From the NCBI GenBank assembly GCA_936450465.1, contig OW388296.1, positions 38,716,023 through 38,780,022 of the forward strand: a DNA stretch of 64,000 nucleotides, in the 5' to 3' direction. The stretch is from Gibbula magus. Lineage: Eukaryota; Mollusca; Gastropoda; Trochida; Trochidae. The position numbers and the translations under genes are program-made. The notes below the pieces were generated by a model. The model saw nothing but the letters and a program-made list of their open reading frames with translations. It did no database searches and was not told the DNA's origin. Below are positions 1-12,035 of this stretch, in pieces (position 1 is the stretch's first letter; every line of letters starts with the position of its first letter).

Positions 1-300
1 AAAGGTCACTCTTTCCATCCTTTGAAAGGCATGGAAAGCTGCCTCTTACCACAGATGGAAAAAATTTGAACCGGCGCTGTTTCCTCTTAAAGAATGCATT
101 TTCACCCGTGGAAAGAACGATCGTTCCTCCAATGTTATTTGAGAGATTTGAGAAGTACATGAACCTTTTGACTTCCAAATAAGTAACAGTTAATTAACAC
201 CAGAAGGTAAGCAATTAATTGTTATAGAGTTGAAATAATATAAGAAGTAATTGAACATCCCCCAAAATATATAGTTGAAATGTACAGAAAACATTGATAT
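1..300. other. Unassigned left edge
   Basis: I see no gene or repeat that I can name here. The 5' boundary of the LINE that becomes recognisable from about 336 may lie in or before this stretch. Confidence 0.4.
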
Positions 301-335
301 AGAATCGCTTTTAAAAAAAGCCTTCAAAAAGCAAA

Positions 336-2800
336 TTGTTTTTTGAGAACATCGACTTGTCATCCATCGACATATTGACCGACCAAGCACAGTTAGCGCG
401 CACGGGTCACGCTAACCCCATAGTAGTAAACAGCCTGACTGACGATATCACGCACGTGCTATTCAACGCTGCACGAGAAACGCTCGGGGTTAAACGGATT
501 TCATCAGAATCAACGAAGCCTGTAAGAGGAAATAATAGTAAACCCTGGTTTGGCAGTGAATGTAGGAAAATGAGAAAAAGATTTAATAAAGCTAAACGAA
601 AGTATAAAAATTCCAAATCCCAAACAAATAGATCCAATTTAAAGCAAATGTCCAGCGAGTATAAAAAGTGTATGAATAAATACATTAGAAAATAGAAAAA
701 ATCATTAACTGATTTATTTAGGGAAAATAAGAAAAGCTCCCCTAAAGAATTTTGGAAAATGATAAATACTAGTCAGAAAAAAGAAAAACGCTGTTTCCCC
801 AAATTTAAAAGATTTTTGGAACAACCAAATATCAATTATGATATTGGAAAGGATCATAGCCTCGATATCTATTTACTCAATTCTGATATTACTGAAGAAG
901 AAATAGTCAAAGCAGTGAAACATTTTAAACGGAATAAAGCATCAGGACTTGATATGGTAGAAAATGATTATTTGATTGACTCCTATGAAATACTACTTCC
1001 GTTCTTAGTTGAATATTTCAATCTTATATTCGAATCGGGAGTTATGCCCGAAGCCTGGTTAAACGGTACTATTAAACCGATTTATAAAGCCAAAGGTAAT
1101 GCTGAAGATCTAAACTCCTACCGTCCGATAACAATTTTGAGCTGTTTCGGCAATTTTTTTACGAGTATCATGAACACTAGATTGACACTATTCCTTGAAA
1201 CGAATCAAATTTTAAACCCTTCTCAGGCATGTTTCAGAAAAGGTTTCTCCACCATTGACAATATATACTTACTTCATATACTTAATCAGTTACTGAAATC
1301 ATTAAAAAGAAAACTATTCTGCGTTTTCATAGATTTTTCAAAGGCATTTGATACCGTCTGGAGAGCTGGCTTGTGCTTTAAAATGATGAAATCCGGAATT
1401 GAAGGAAAATTTATGACTCTAGTTAAAAATATGTACCGCAATATAAAATCCTCTGTCACATTTAACCACGAAGTATCTGATCTGTTCCCCTGCCGATCCG
1501 GCATACGCCAGGGAGAAAACCTATCACCAATCTTTGCATGAACATGGTTGTTACGGTATAAGCATTGAAACTAAGTCAGGCGATGATATATCTTTGTTTA
1601 TAACGTTTCTTTCATTGTTGTACGCAAACGATACCGCCCTCGTTAGTGATACCCCTGAAGGCCTTCAAAATTCCCTCAACGCTTTCTCCAACTTGGTTAA
1701 AAGGAATCTAAAAGTAAATATTTCGAAAACGAAAATTCTAATTTTTGGAAGTGGCCCCTCAAAAAACTGCAAACTTTAATTTATGTTTGGCAACTCCCGT
1801 TTAGATATAGTTGATGATTACGTCTACCTTGATATTAAGTTTCACCGAAATAGAAGAATGTTAGCTGGGTTGAAATCTATCGCAGAAAGCGCCTCAAAGG
1901 CGATGTTTTGTCTATTAAAAAGAGCTCGAAATATAAATATGCCACTTGATTGCCTATTAACGGCATTTGATGCCATGGTTGTACCTATTTTATTGTATGG
2001 ATGTGAGGTATGGGGATATGAAAATACGTCCATAATTGGAAGAACCCATTTGAAATTTCTGAAATTAGCTGCAGGTTTAAAATATTCTACCCGGTCATAT
2101 GTGTACGCTCTATGGAGAGCTCGGTAGGACTCCTTTGTCAATTCAAATAGCAAAACGAATGATCTCTTACTGGCATAAATTAGCGGGCAATAACGAAAAG
2201 GTAAAGTTATCTCAAGTTCTCTATTCATTCATATCCTTCAATTTTACTAATAATATTGGTACTAATCCATGGATAGTACATGTTAAACATATAATAGACA
2301 CTTGTTGGTTGTCGTATATATTTAAAAATCCAACAGCATGTAATACCTCTTGGTTACTCCTGCGAATCGAATCAATTCTAACAGATCAAGTTTATCAATC
2401 TTGGCGTACTGATGTAACATCTAGCTCAAAGGGACAGTACTACCAACTTCTAAAAGAATTACCAAGTTTTGAAAAATATTTATTTCTTCCTAAAACCATT
2501 TTAACCCCAATACTTCAATTTAGAACCGCTAACCATAGACTACCCATAGAAATTGGACGCTGGCAAAATATTGTTAAATATGATAGAATATGCAAGTTCT
2601 GTAACTCCCCTTCAATCAGTGACGAGTACCATTATTTTCTTAAATGTCCTAAACTGAATAACGAAAGATCATTACTAATTGATAGCTGTTTTTACACTTG
2701 GCCTAACCTGATAAAATTTAAAAAACTAATGGCAAATAACGATATTAGAGTACTAAAGAAACTTGCAAAATTTATAAACATTATCTTTAAGAACTGCTAA
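336..2800 (+). pseudogene. Decayed CR1/L2-like LINE ORF2 (LINE-A)
   Basis: Remnant of a non-LTR retrotransposon ORF2, which in the family is an endonuclease/reverse transcriptase copying RNA at a nicked target. The endonuclease domain is gone; what remains is the linker before RT (336-695), the RT core (759-1541: PIYKAKGN, SYRPITILS, FIDFSKAFDTVW, GIRQGENLSP), the catalytic box and thumb (1534-2127), and a C-terminal region with a CCHC-type knuckle (C-F-C...H-Y-F-L-K-C, about 2590-2650). At least one stop (near 693) and two or three frame changes break the frame. The catalytic box at 1621-1632 reads YAND instead of YADD, so an essential aspartate is lost. CR1/L2 placement is by motif style only. 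Confidence 0.85.
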
Positions 2801-2999
2801 AAGAATTTTTTTTTGTTTTTTTTTTGTTTGATGAATGTATATTTTATGTAAATATTTTATGTACATAATAGAGAATACGTATTTACATGGATCTGTATGT
2901 GTATATTTGTCTCTCTCTGCTGTCTTGATTAATTTATGTATATATGTTTGTATAATTGTATTGTTCTTGTATCACCGTTGGTGGCAGTATTGAGCTTAA
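2801..2999 (+). mobile_element. LINE-A 3' untranslated region up to the TTAA site
   Basis: AT-rich 3' tail of LINE-A with a T-run near 2807-2827. It is cut at 2996-2999 by insertion of a TTAA-flanked element; the LINE tip resumes at 7134. Confidence 0.6.
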
Positions 3000-5900
3000 G
3001 GACATACCCTACCCAGAAATAAAAATATTTAGATTTTTCTGAAAATTTGCACATATGTACAACTGAGTGTGCTGATTTCAAAAATCAAATAAAAAATGGG
3101 GGTCACCATGCTCGTTTTCGAGTAAAAATGTGTCAAAAACTGTCCTCTTTTATTGAAAAGCCTGAAAATAACAAAAATAATTTTTTCAGCAAAATTTTAT
3201 TGTTTTTTAAAATAACTGCAAAATTTTAATTCTCACAGTTAGATATAATTGATACTTCAAAGTTTATCCAAAAATAGTTTTGAAAAATGAAATTTGAAAT
3301 TATTTTTTTCAACTTATTGTGTCTATAATTTCATATTTTTTACCTAAAATTTCAATGAATTATCTTCAAAAACATATTTCCCAAATTTAGGATTTTTTAA
3401 AACTTTCAAAATATGAACTTGACAATATATGGAACTCAAATTCGAAGAAAAAAATCGGGGTCACCGCGCAAAAAAAACGAACTTTTTATCTCTGAAAATT
3501 GATATCGGCAGTGAAAAATGCCCTAAAACGCCGCGGCAAGTCTACTGAAAGACGGCGATATGGGTTTCGCATTGTGTAACATTGTTCATAAAACTCGCAG
3601 TTTAAAATGATAGAATGCTCTTGTGACGAATATTATGTTCACACATCTAAGTAGGCCGATTAAAACCATCAAGTATTTGGTTTTGACCCCAATTTAGGAG
3701 CGGAAAATCATATACAGTGCCTGATCGGCTACTCTAAAAATTCATTCAGTGGTTCACTATGTACATCAGCGCATGTTGGAAATCATCAAATTGCATGATG
3801 CCCATGTAATTCGAGAAAGTTTCTTTTCTTTTGATAAATTTTGACGATACAACATGTATATTTCATTTCTTAGAAAAAAAGGGAAATTGTGTTTTAAGTA
3901 GGCCTAAATATCACTTGAATGATGACAAATCAGCAGACCAACAACGTACATCGGGCGAAATCGATCATGATGACTTCCGCTTAGACTTACTTCTTTATAT
4001 ATCTAATATATTTTATTTTGCCCTTATTTACACAAATTTTCTGTCTGTATTCACACCAATCTAACGAATCTGACTGTTGTTCATCAATAAACTGTGTATG
4101 TCAATGGCACACTTTATATTTAGAAACTTGCGCTAAAATAAGTATTTTTAACTTATAATGGAGCCCCGATCAAGTCTTTTCATCGAAACAGTGCTAGCTG
4201 GTGCATTTCATCTCGAGTGCGGTGAATTCGTACCCAAAAACACAGGCTGGGGAGGAAATATACCTACCTATATCTATATTTCCTCCCCAGCCTGTGCCCA
4301 AAACAAACTTGATCGTATCTAATCTGCATCGACGAGATGTTTTGGTGTGAGAAGACTCGATCTACTAAGTTAAAATCACATGTCATACTGCAAAGTTAAT
4401 ATTAACATAATACATAATTTGCCAATCAGGATAATAATTATGCACTATTTTCAAACTTTGCAAGGTGGTGTAGGCTATAAAAGATGAATAATATTAATAT
4501 GCATATTGATAGGAAACAATTTGTAGACTGTTCCCTTTCTTTGAATGCCCCAAAATAAATGAAATAAATCTTTGTTTGGACATTATTTTATTTCGTCAAT
4601 ATTTCTTAGGATTGTGTACACTGTCACAGCTTACCTGAACTCACATACAGTTTGTACATACATGTTCATTAACCTACATATGATTATTTCACATGTACAT
4701 GGCGGATTGTACACCATGTTACCAATACCAGGAAACTTTTCTGTATAGTTGCAAATCATTAAAACTTCATATAGATCTGCTTCATCCAAGTTGTCTTGAC
4801 AGGGATTGTACTGTTAGGCTGACACAGGTAAAGAGAACTGGAACAATATTGCTGATTGGCAACTCCAAGGAAAGTAAAATGGGCAGCTTTTACAGTGCAG
4901 TTGCATCATGATCTGAAACAATCAATTTCCTCATGTATTTAAAATCAGAGAAGTTTTAAAGATCTTTACAAAATCACAGCTATTATTCTGCATAAACACA
5001 ATTGATTAGTTGGGTAAAGATTGAATTTTAAATAAAGAAGAGATACTAGCTGTAGTCACAAATATGTGTCTGAAATATGAATTTATTGTTAATCTTATTT
5101 TGTTATTGTAGAGTAATTAAGAATATTTGACAAACATTTTCAGAATGGCTGGAATTGTACTGTGGACACACAGGTATTATCTTCAATGTGATTTGATCCT
5201 TTTTGGGTCTTCACCCATTTCATAGAGATGATACTTTTGATTTGACATTACTTCTAGCTTAATCTTATCCTTATAAATGTAAGTTGAAGAAAATAACACC
5301 TACATTGTAACATTATCACATTCCAGGAAAGATTGAATTTATTCTAATTCATTAGAAAAAATCTAGACACTGGACAAAGTCAAATTTTAATGAATTTGAT
5401 CACAAATGGGCAATGTATGTTAAACTACTAACTGATCATTTAATACTATAGAAACTACAAGGTTGTATGTGAGTGAGTGAAGTGTGAGTTAGCCTTTTTT
5501 TAAATTTTCATTTTCTCCTGTCAATAAAATCTCTGTTATGAGCAAATATATTATATTGATGTCCTAACATGTATAACTTGATCTCATGGACTTAAACTAC
5601 CTGACTAGAGACACAATCATGGCCATAGAATATGTAAGTGACCACATCCATGTTGACAGTAGGTTGATGAAAACATATATATGTTCAACATCATTTGATA
5701 ATGATTAAATCATTGTAAGTATAGACAATAAATGTGATATCTATATCAGTCATTTTAATATAGAAATAATTAATGATAATCCATCATATGCAACAATAAA
5801 CAATTACATTTAGATAAACTGAATGAAATATCTTCATTTGCTTCACAGTTAAGAAGGGTAAAATAATGTTCAGGTGAACTATTATTTAGGATTAACTGAA

Positions 5901-7133
5901 TATTACTTCTACTAACAATATCATTTAAATTCATAAATGGATGTGCTTTTCAGTAACTGATGTGAATCATTAAATGGTTTGATTAAGATACTACAAAACT
6001 ACCAACATGTAGGTGCATGTAACTAGTATCAAATTCAAAATTAAAATTGTATCATTTCATATTTTTGACATGTTGTAATATGGCAATGAATCACTGCTTA
6101 TGATGAATGTAATTCTTTTTTCTATAGAAGTTGTTATATGTTAGAATTTTAAAAAATAAATATGTACTTAAGTTTCCCCACATCTTGAGATAAATAGCTA
6201 ATAGTAATACAAAAAGGTACAACTCTGACCTGCTCTCCCCTTATGTTTTTTCTCACAAAGGCATTTCCCTTCAGAAAACTCCAGGGCTGCAAATTTTATA
6301 AATCAAGTCTCAAAAGTCATTGTGATCTGCAAAAAAAACATCAAAAGATGTTTATCACGACGGATGAATTGAATTGACAACACAATATATTTATTTATGT
6401 TTTAACTGTATTGAAAAAAAAAATAATAAAATGCTTAAAAACGTTTAGGCCTAAATTTAGTAATGAGTTGATTAAAAAATATATTGCAAAAATAATGTTG
6501 ACACTTGTGAGAAGAAAATTAAAGTCTATTTGTCCATGCTTTCTCACAACATGTTAGCAATTAATATTTTGAAGCTGATCGAGGGCGTTGCCTACCTGAA
6601 ACGAATTCCCCTGAAACTTATGGGATGCCTTGTTTTCGTCGACAAGGTCCGGTCAGCTACCAAGCTCGCACATCCGTCGCAGGCCGGATTTGTATAATGC
6701 GTTTGGTAATTTTCCGTGAAAACACCTCTGAATATTCAATGAAATACGGGGTTTGTAGTTTATTTTCACTTCTGGTTCTATGATGTTGTTCCAATTTCTT
6801 CAAATCGGGCAAGATCAAGTGACAGGTATCTGATTCACCGGCCGATGTCTTGATCGAGGCCGATCAGCTGTTGACGGCATGGCTTGTTTTGTCAACAATG
6901 CCATACATCGTTTTCATGTCGTAAATGTCTATTTTTGTTTTTTTAGAAGCAGGAATTTGAGAATCTATGGTCTAATAAACATAATTATGGTATAGTTATG
7001 ATAAATAATACTTTTGAGTTTGTAATTTATTAAATGTTGTAAATTTAGCAATTGTCGTAAATTTCCTATCGGGTCGAATTGCGATGCGCACGGTTATGCG
7101 CAGTAGACGTTTTTTTATGCGTAGGGTATGTCC
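3000..7133. mobile_element. 4.1-kb TIR element with TTAA target duplications
   Basis: The left end GGACATACCCTAC (3000-3012) is matched by its reverse complement at 7121-7133. Both ends are flanked by TTAA (2996-2999 and 7134-7137). Removing the element rejoins the LINE-A 3' end, so the insertion boundary is supported in two ways. TTAA duplications are known for piggyBac and Kolobok superfamilies; I cannot decide between them. No ORF above 77 aa is present, so the copy is non-autonomous. The right 600 bases are more GC-rich than the AT-rich interior. A 22-bp perfect hairpin lies at 4241-4296. Confidence 0.75.
4241..4296. repeat. Perfect 22-bp inverted repeat (hairpin)
   Basis: The arm 4241-4262 (CACAGGCTGGGGAGGAAATA plus TA) is perfectly complementary to 4275-4296, with a 12-nt loop. 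CCCAAAA-like direct repeats flank it on both sides (just before 4241 and at 4297-4303), resembling a small foldback insertion with a target duplication. The size is also compatible with a small-RNA hairpin; nothing in the sequence proves transcription. Confidence 0.7.
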
Positions 7134-7160
7134 TTAATAAATGAATCTTGAATCTTGTTA
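7134..7160 (+). mobile_element. LINE-A 3' tip with short tandem tail
   Basis: AATAAATGAATCTTGAATCTTG: a polyadenylation-like hexamer followed by GAATCTT repeats, the kind of short tandem tail typical of CR1/L2-type LINEs. It directly follows the TTAA duplication of the inserted element. Confidence 0.6.
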
Positions 7161-7636
7161 ATACGTTATTGAAATGCCAATAATCATTTTGTCTTATTTG
7201 GAGAATGCTTCTCACCAGTACCCTACACGATGGTATCTATATCAACAAGAACCTTTTCATTAAAGTTATTACAATTTACCGCACATCGTATTTTAATTGT
7301 TCGCACATTTGATCTAGACATTTTTCGCACCCCATATTACAATTTGCCGCACTTATGTTTGTTATATTTTATCGCTTTTTAAAAAAAAACTATCACTGTT
7401 ATTACAATTAACTGAAGTTTTTACATCTCACATCATAACAGACCTTCGATGTAATAATTATTTAGTTAGATACCAAATCAATCATGCGTTTAATAAATAA
7501 ATTAAAATGAAAGCAAGTTTGGTATTACGTTTATTAGTCTTCTTATGAAACAAAGCAGACAGCTTCTATAATCTCAGAAACAATGTTCACCTATTTGTGT
7601 AAAATCAATAGGTATTAATAAAGGTGAATGTGTTAC
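7161..7636. other. Non-coding; presumed HAL intron
   Basis: AT-rich DNA with no recognisable exon or repeat. By position it would be intronic, downstream of the HAL exon on the minus strand. Confidence 0.35.
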
Positions 7637-7771
7637 CTTGCTCCACGTGCTCAACGACTCGCAAACACTTCCTTGCGGCGAAGCCACCCATAGAGACGTG
7701 GTCCTCTGTGCCTGCACTCGTGGTGATAGAGTCAATTGAGGACGGGTGGCACAACACCTTGTTTTCAGACA
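7637..7771 (-). CDS. HAL: Histidine ammonia-lyase, single internal exon
   Basis: A 135-bp exon read on the minus strand, preceded by a polypyrimidine acceptor (ctatttgttacag) and followed by the donor GTAACA. The frame (two leading bases, 44 codons, one trailing base) is open and encodes [14 protein letters not shown], then [15 protein letters not shown] and LRVVEHVEQ. This matches the conserved C-terminal third of animal histidine ammonia-lyase (aromatic amino acid ammonia-lyase family), a cytosolic tetramer that deaminates histidine to urocanate; EDHVSMG lies in the conserved active-site region of the family. I found no neighbouring HAL exon; upstream exons should be at higher coordinates and downstream exons at lower ones, in a region full of insertions. 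It is either one exon of a large-intron gene or an isolated remnant. The intact frame and splice sites favour a real exon. Confidence 0.85.
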
Positions 7772-8120
7772 CTGTAACAAATAGCAAATGAACAAGTACA
7801 GTCTTAACGTGCACTTTCATCAAGCAAACAAGAACAATCTTTCGCTGGTATTTCTAAAACTGGATTCGAAATACTTCATCTGCTAGCTTGCTTGACACAG
7901 GTACTCTAGTTTGATAAGGCGTGTCATGCATTTAGTACTTATCGTGTTCTCGTCTTTTCTTTTCATAGCACAATGTCCACTAAGTAATACATGTTAAAAT
8001 GGAAAAGTCTATTCTCTTTAATATAAATGATTTCAGTATAGGTCGCATTTAAACCAACCAGGGCACAAATTAAACATGCATTATTCGTAAAGTAATTCTC
8101 AAAATTGACCAAAATTGATG
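7772..8120. other. Non-coding; presumed HAL intron
   Basis: No exon-like open stretch or named repeat seen. An upstream HAL exon was not found here. Confidence 0.35.
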
Positions 8121-8126
8121 ATTTGA

Positions 8127-8662
8127 ATCTAAATTACAACTGCCGCGGCAGTACTTAGGTCTATAAGACATCCACTTCACCTTGTACTCCATGTTTGACT
8201 TCAACCTCAATGAATTAATCAGCTTCTCTTTAAAATAAGTTATCAATCATGTCTCTATCTTCAGTAGTTTTCGAAAAAAAATTATCAAAAAAAACAGCCC
8301 TCTGAAAATCAAATATTAATGGACCCGTATATTTTGTTTCTCATGATTATGGTTAACATTTTTATGAAAAGATGTATCATAGAAAACGTCTAAATCTAAA
8401 TTACAACTGCCGCGGCAGTACTTAGGTCTATAAGACATCCACTTCACCTTGTACTCCATGTTTGTCTTCAACCTCAATGAATTAATCAGCTTCTCTTTAA
8501 AATAAGTTATCAATCATGTCTCTATCTTCAGTAGTTTTCGAAAAAAAATTATCAAAAAAAACAGCCCTCTGAAAATCAAATATTAATGGACCCGTATATT
8601 TTGTTTCTCATGATTAAGGTTAACATTTTATAAAAAGATGTATCATAGAAAACGTTGTGCTT
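8127..8662. repeat. 267-bp tandem duplication
   Basis: Two near-identical copies, period 267 (for example TGCCGCGGCA at 8141 and again at 8408). Differences are few (one base in TGTTTGACTTC/TGTTTGTCTTC and a small indel near the end), so the duplication looks recent. The second copy runs on into sequence to about 8820 that resembles 55.76-55.98 kb, so the duplicated block belongs to a dispersed repeat family. Confidence 0.9.
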
Positions 8663-8825
8663 TAATTTCTACTCAGTAGATGTAATCATCATTCAGATTG
8701 CATAGACACTATGTTATCTTCTTGATATTTAAGAAAATATTGAAAAATGCTTATTTTCGGGCCCCTTAGTATCTTTAGTTGTTTACGATAGAAAATTCCC
8801 CAAAGAAAATACCCCTAGAAAAGTT
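8663..8825. repeat. Dispersed repeat, related to 55.76-55.98 kb
   Basis: Shares the order AGTAGATGTAATCATCATT, then a TTTCGG(A/G)CCCCT block, with the region around 55.87-55.98 kb. I do not recognise the family. Confidence 0.6.
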
Positions 8826-8869
8826 TCCAAATGACAAAATTATTTTCACAGCAAACATGACTGAATATC

Positions 8870-9145
8870 CTGCAATCTGGAAACCAACTGTAAACCGGGA
8901 ATAGGGGTGTCCTCTTGATATCCAGCCGCTGAAACTAGGCAAACTGGTTTCCAACTAGAATCCATTTTTGGATTCTATAAGATTTAGTATTTCCGTAATC
9001 AAAACCAACAGGAGACATTGATGATGTGTTTCCTGTTGGTTTCCATTCCACGAAATTGCAATTAAAGTTTCATGTTAGTTTCCATTCCTGTAAATTGCAA
9101 TTATTGATTCCAGAAAATGGGAACCAACTTGAAACTATCTGTTCT
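8870..9145. repeat. GGTTTCC-rich interspersed repeat with hairpin
   Basis: GGAAACCAAC and its complement GTTGGTTTCC recur at least five times. AAACCAACAGGA (about 9004) pairs with TCCTGTTGGTTT (about 9030) as a 12-bp stem. Probably a MITE-type repeat; ends not resolved. Confidence 0.45.
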
Positions 9146-9239
9146 TAATTTCAATAAACAAGAAGATATAGTCATCAACATCCCCCGCCAAAGCCAAGAA
9201 ATTTGAAAAAGGGCACAAATTCAAAATAATTGTGCATTA

Positions 9240-9590
9240 CTCATTTTCATTCCATCAAGGTATGTGTGCCCTCAAGCAACACATCAATATTGGTTCTCCT
9301 ATCTTAAATAGGCCAAAATACGGAACAAGGGCAATAACTCTCGGAAAAATATTTGCACGATTCTGATTTTCGAACTCCATCACGCTATTTATGCCTTCAA
9401 ACAACACTCCCAAATTTGGTAACCCTATCTTAAATGGTTTCTGAGAAAAGCTGTCCCATTTGGAGATACCATGAACAAGTCCAAAAATACGGAACAAGGG
9501 CAATAACTCCCAAAAAATAAGTGCACGTTTCTGATTTTCGAACTCCATCAAGGTATTTATGCCTTTAAACAACACACCATTTGAATGTCC
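9240..9590. repeat. Two to three tandem units of about 170 bp
   Basis: CGGAACAAGGGCAATAACTC occurs at about 9320 and again at 9492. TTCGAACTCCATCA followed by a TATTTATGCCT block recurs with the same spacing, and a third partial unit lies near 9248. I associate the gggcaataactc block with bivalve repeats. The open minus frame across it (9255-9575) is a by-product of the repeat. Confidence 0.7.
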
Positions 9591-10139
9591 GACAATTGAA
9601 AGTTTTCAGTTTGCTGTTATCTCTAAAATCTCAAATTGGGACGATTTTGGGAAAATTCCAAGTTGGGACGGTCATTTCTGAGAGTGAGGTCAATAACACT
9701 TACAATGACACGTTTTGAAAGTGTTATAATAGTGTTATATAGTATTTATTGCAGTTAGTTAATTACTTATAGTATAAGAATATTATTATTGTATATCAAA
9801 ATGTGAGTTTTAATATTTAATGAAATACGAGACACAATGGCTTAATACCGCAATACTGAATGTTTAGTCAGACAAATACAGTTAATAGTTTATATTTTAA
9901 TATGTATATCGAACTTGGGAACATATTTCTTTGGCATAACTCAAATAGTTTTAAGTTTGTTAGTTATGCTGAACAATTTACATTTGGATTGGCTAACTCT
10001 TTATATCAATCAAATAAGATGTAAGAGTTGGTAGTTTTAAATCAATCACACGTGTATTCTTTCATTCTATCAATCAAGTAACTAGATAAGATTAAACAAA
10101 CAAGGAAACGTTGCGTTTAGACAATATATACTCTATATG
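9591..10139. other. AT-rich non-coding stretch
   Basis: Nothing recognisable on either strand. Confidence 0.4.
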
Positions 10140-10253
10140 CTGTTTTACCCTCACACCAGTGAGCGTGGCCTATTTGGTGTCTATTATTCATAACTGATCA
10201 CTTAAGCTTATGAAGGACTCAGTGTCACGCATCTTCAGGATGGTCAATTCTCT

Positions 10254-10652
10254 TTGACATCAGGCTGTCACATTTACATTTTTGCTTATGTTTTATGTAG
10301 ATCGATCCCCCGATCTTCAAGGAAGATATTATCTCTTCTTCGTTGTGGCAGCCTGCAGCTTAACATTGAAAAACTCAGGTACAGTCGACCCGCTATACCT
10401 CTCAACGCCAGGGTGTGTACCTTCTGCCCTGATAAAATAGAGAGTGAAATCCATTTCCTCGTCGACTGTGACATGTATGATAACCTGCGTTACGACCTGT
10501 TCTCTGGAATGCAGCATTATGATATATCCCCACTTTTCAACAACTCATCATCAGTTACCAAATTTACACACCTTCTGAATACTCCAGACATAGTGCATCA
10601 TCTGTGTGATACAGTTACCAACATGTATAAACGCCGCCAGTCATTACTTTAA
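10254..10652 (+). pseudogene. LINE ORF2 C-terminal fragment (CR1/L2-like)
   Basis: Encodes the C-terminal end of a non-LTR retrotransposon ORF2: a CCHC-like knuckle (CTFCPDKIESEIHFLVDC at about residues 54-71), then a short helical tail ending in YKRRQSLL before the stop. The same tail organisation occurs in the other LINE copies here (RQTLLNS at 29090-29104), so it belongs to the same broad clade. RT and endonuclease are absent; LINE-derived sequence may begin near 10140. This is a typical 5'-truncated insertion. Confidence 0.75.
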
Positions 10653-10679
10653 CCTATTTATTATTTGTAGTTTTAATTC

Positions 10680-11281
10680 ACTTTTATTCCCCTTAGTTAT
10701 TATAGTATGAATGTATCACATGTTGTATGAATGTTATATGTATATTCTTGTAAGTATGCTGTGTGCTTTTTTATGTTATGTTATATATGCTTTGTAAATT
10801 TGTATGGTATGAATGCAACATGAATGGTAGTTATATATCCACTTCTTGTATGTGTGTATGCTTTGTTAAGAATGTTATTTTTGTTGTGCATTTACACTGT
10901 GATGTATGTCTGTTTCTGAGTGTACGTTTGTATGAGAGTATGTATGTAAGTATGTTTTTATTTATATAAGTATGTATTTATGTATGAATGTATGTATGTA
11001 TATGGGTATGATTGAAGTGTATATATGTGTATGTATATGTATGTGTATATAATATGCGTGTATATGTAGGTATGTATGTTTATATGTCTGTCTGTATGTC
11101 TGTATGTCTGTCTGTCTGTATGTCTGCCTGTCTGTCTGTCTGTACGTATGTATGCATGTGCACCTAAGTATTATGTGAATGTTATGAATGTGTGTTTTGC
11201 ATGCATGCATATATGTTTGTATGTATGATTGTATGTTGATTTGCATGTACCTTTTATGTATGTAACGTTTTCGTGTTTGTG
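10680..11281. repeat. Degenerate TATG/TGTC microsatellite tract
   Basis: Long run of TATG, TGTA and TGTC tetranucleotides running into the assembly gap. It probably caused the gap. Confidence 0.85.
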
Positions 11282-11481
11282 NNNNNNNNNNNNNNNNNNN
11301 NNNNNNNNNNNNNNNNNNNNNNNNNNNNNNNNNNNNNNNNNNNNNNNNNNNNNNNNNNNNNNNNNNNNNNNNNNNNNNNNNNNNNNNNNNNNNNNNNNNN
11401 NNNNNNNNNNNNNNNNNNNNNNNNNNNNNNNNNNNNNNNNNNNNNNNNNNNNNNNNNNNNNNNNNNNNNNNNNNNNNNNNN
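11282..11481. other. Assembly gap (200 N)
   Basis: Exactly 200 N, probably a placeholder length. Open frames drawn across it are artefacts. Confidence 0.99.
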
Positions 11482-11524
11482 GAAATATATGAAAACTATG
11501 CGTACATGGATGTGTCTTGAAAAT

Positions 11525-11905
11525 TATGGAAGGGGATGTTTGCCATAAATGAAGACATGTTGACTTGTACCTTGTAAAGTGTAACATGTACATACAAGTC
11601 TCGAAAAGACAAGTTCAACCAAGTAAAACTAACATTTTAATCCTGTCAATTGTAACTTTCCAGTTGAAATGTAATTCTAGAAATCGTCAAAGTCAAAAAG
11701 TCAACTTGTCATTTTTAATTATTAAATCTAAATAATATGCACATTTAGTAATGTTACAAGTTACGTTTGACAAATGAAAAATGGAAAATGAGGAGTTGCA
11801 AAGTCAGCTTTGTAAAAAGGACTTTTGCATTTCGAGACTGACATGATTTGCATAGTTGCGAATGCAATGTTTCAAATTACATCTCTACATGAATTCGCAT
11901 TGACC
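11525..11905 (+). repeat. Left TIR of element 1
   Basis: About 380 bp, homologous to the inverted right TIR at 15430-15743 and to both TIRs of element 2 (16522-16880 and 30193-30594). Contains the internal near-palindrome ACAAGTCTCGAAAAGACAAGT-type motif near 11595. Confidence 0.85.
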
Positions 11906-12035
11906 ATATTTGGAAGTTTCCCGAACTTAGTCGGAGCTGCTATCAGTTTTTGTGCAGTTTCCATCGCCGCCGCAACCGCGGCCGCCGCCGCGTTTTGTAT
12001 TCGCTATAACTTTTTTCCTATTAGGTTTTGAGAAC

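Noticed and set aside
4693..4911. 72-aa plus-strand frame in the TTAA element
   Set aside because: No recognisable domain, no supporting splice sites; likely chance.
7574..7823. Longer minus-strand frames with ATG starts over the HAL exon
   Set aside because: They extend through both splice junctions; only 7637-7771 shows homology, and one of the frames is out of phase with it.
11171..11593. Open frames crossing 11282-11481 on both strands
   Set aside because: They are translations of the N gap and of the TATG microsatellite.
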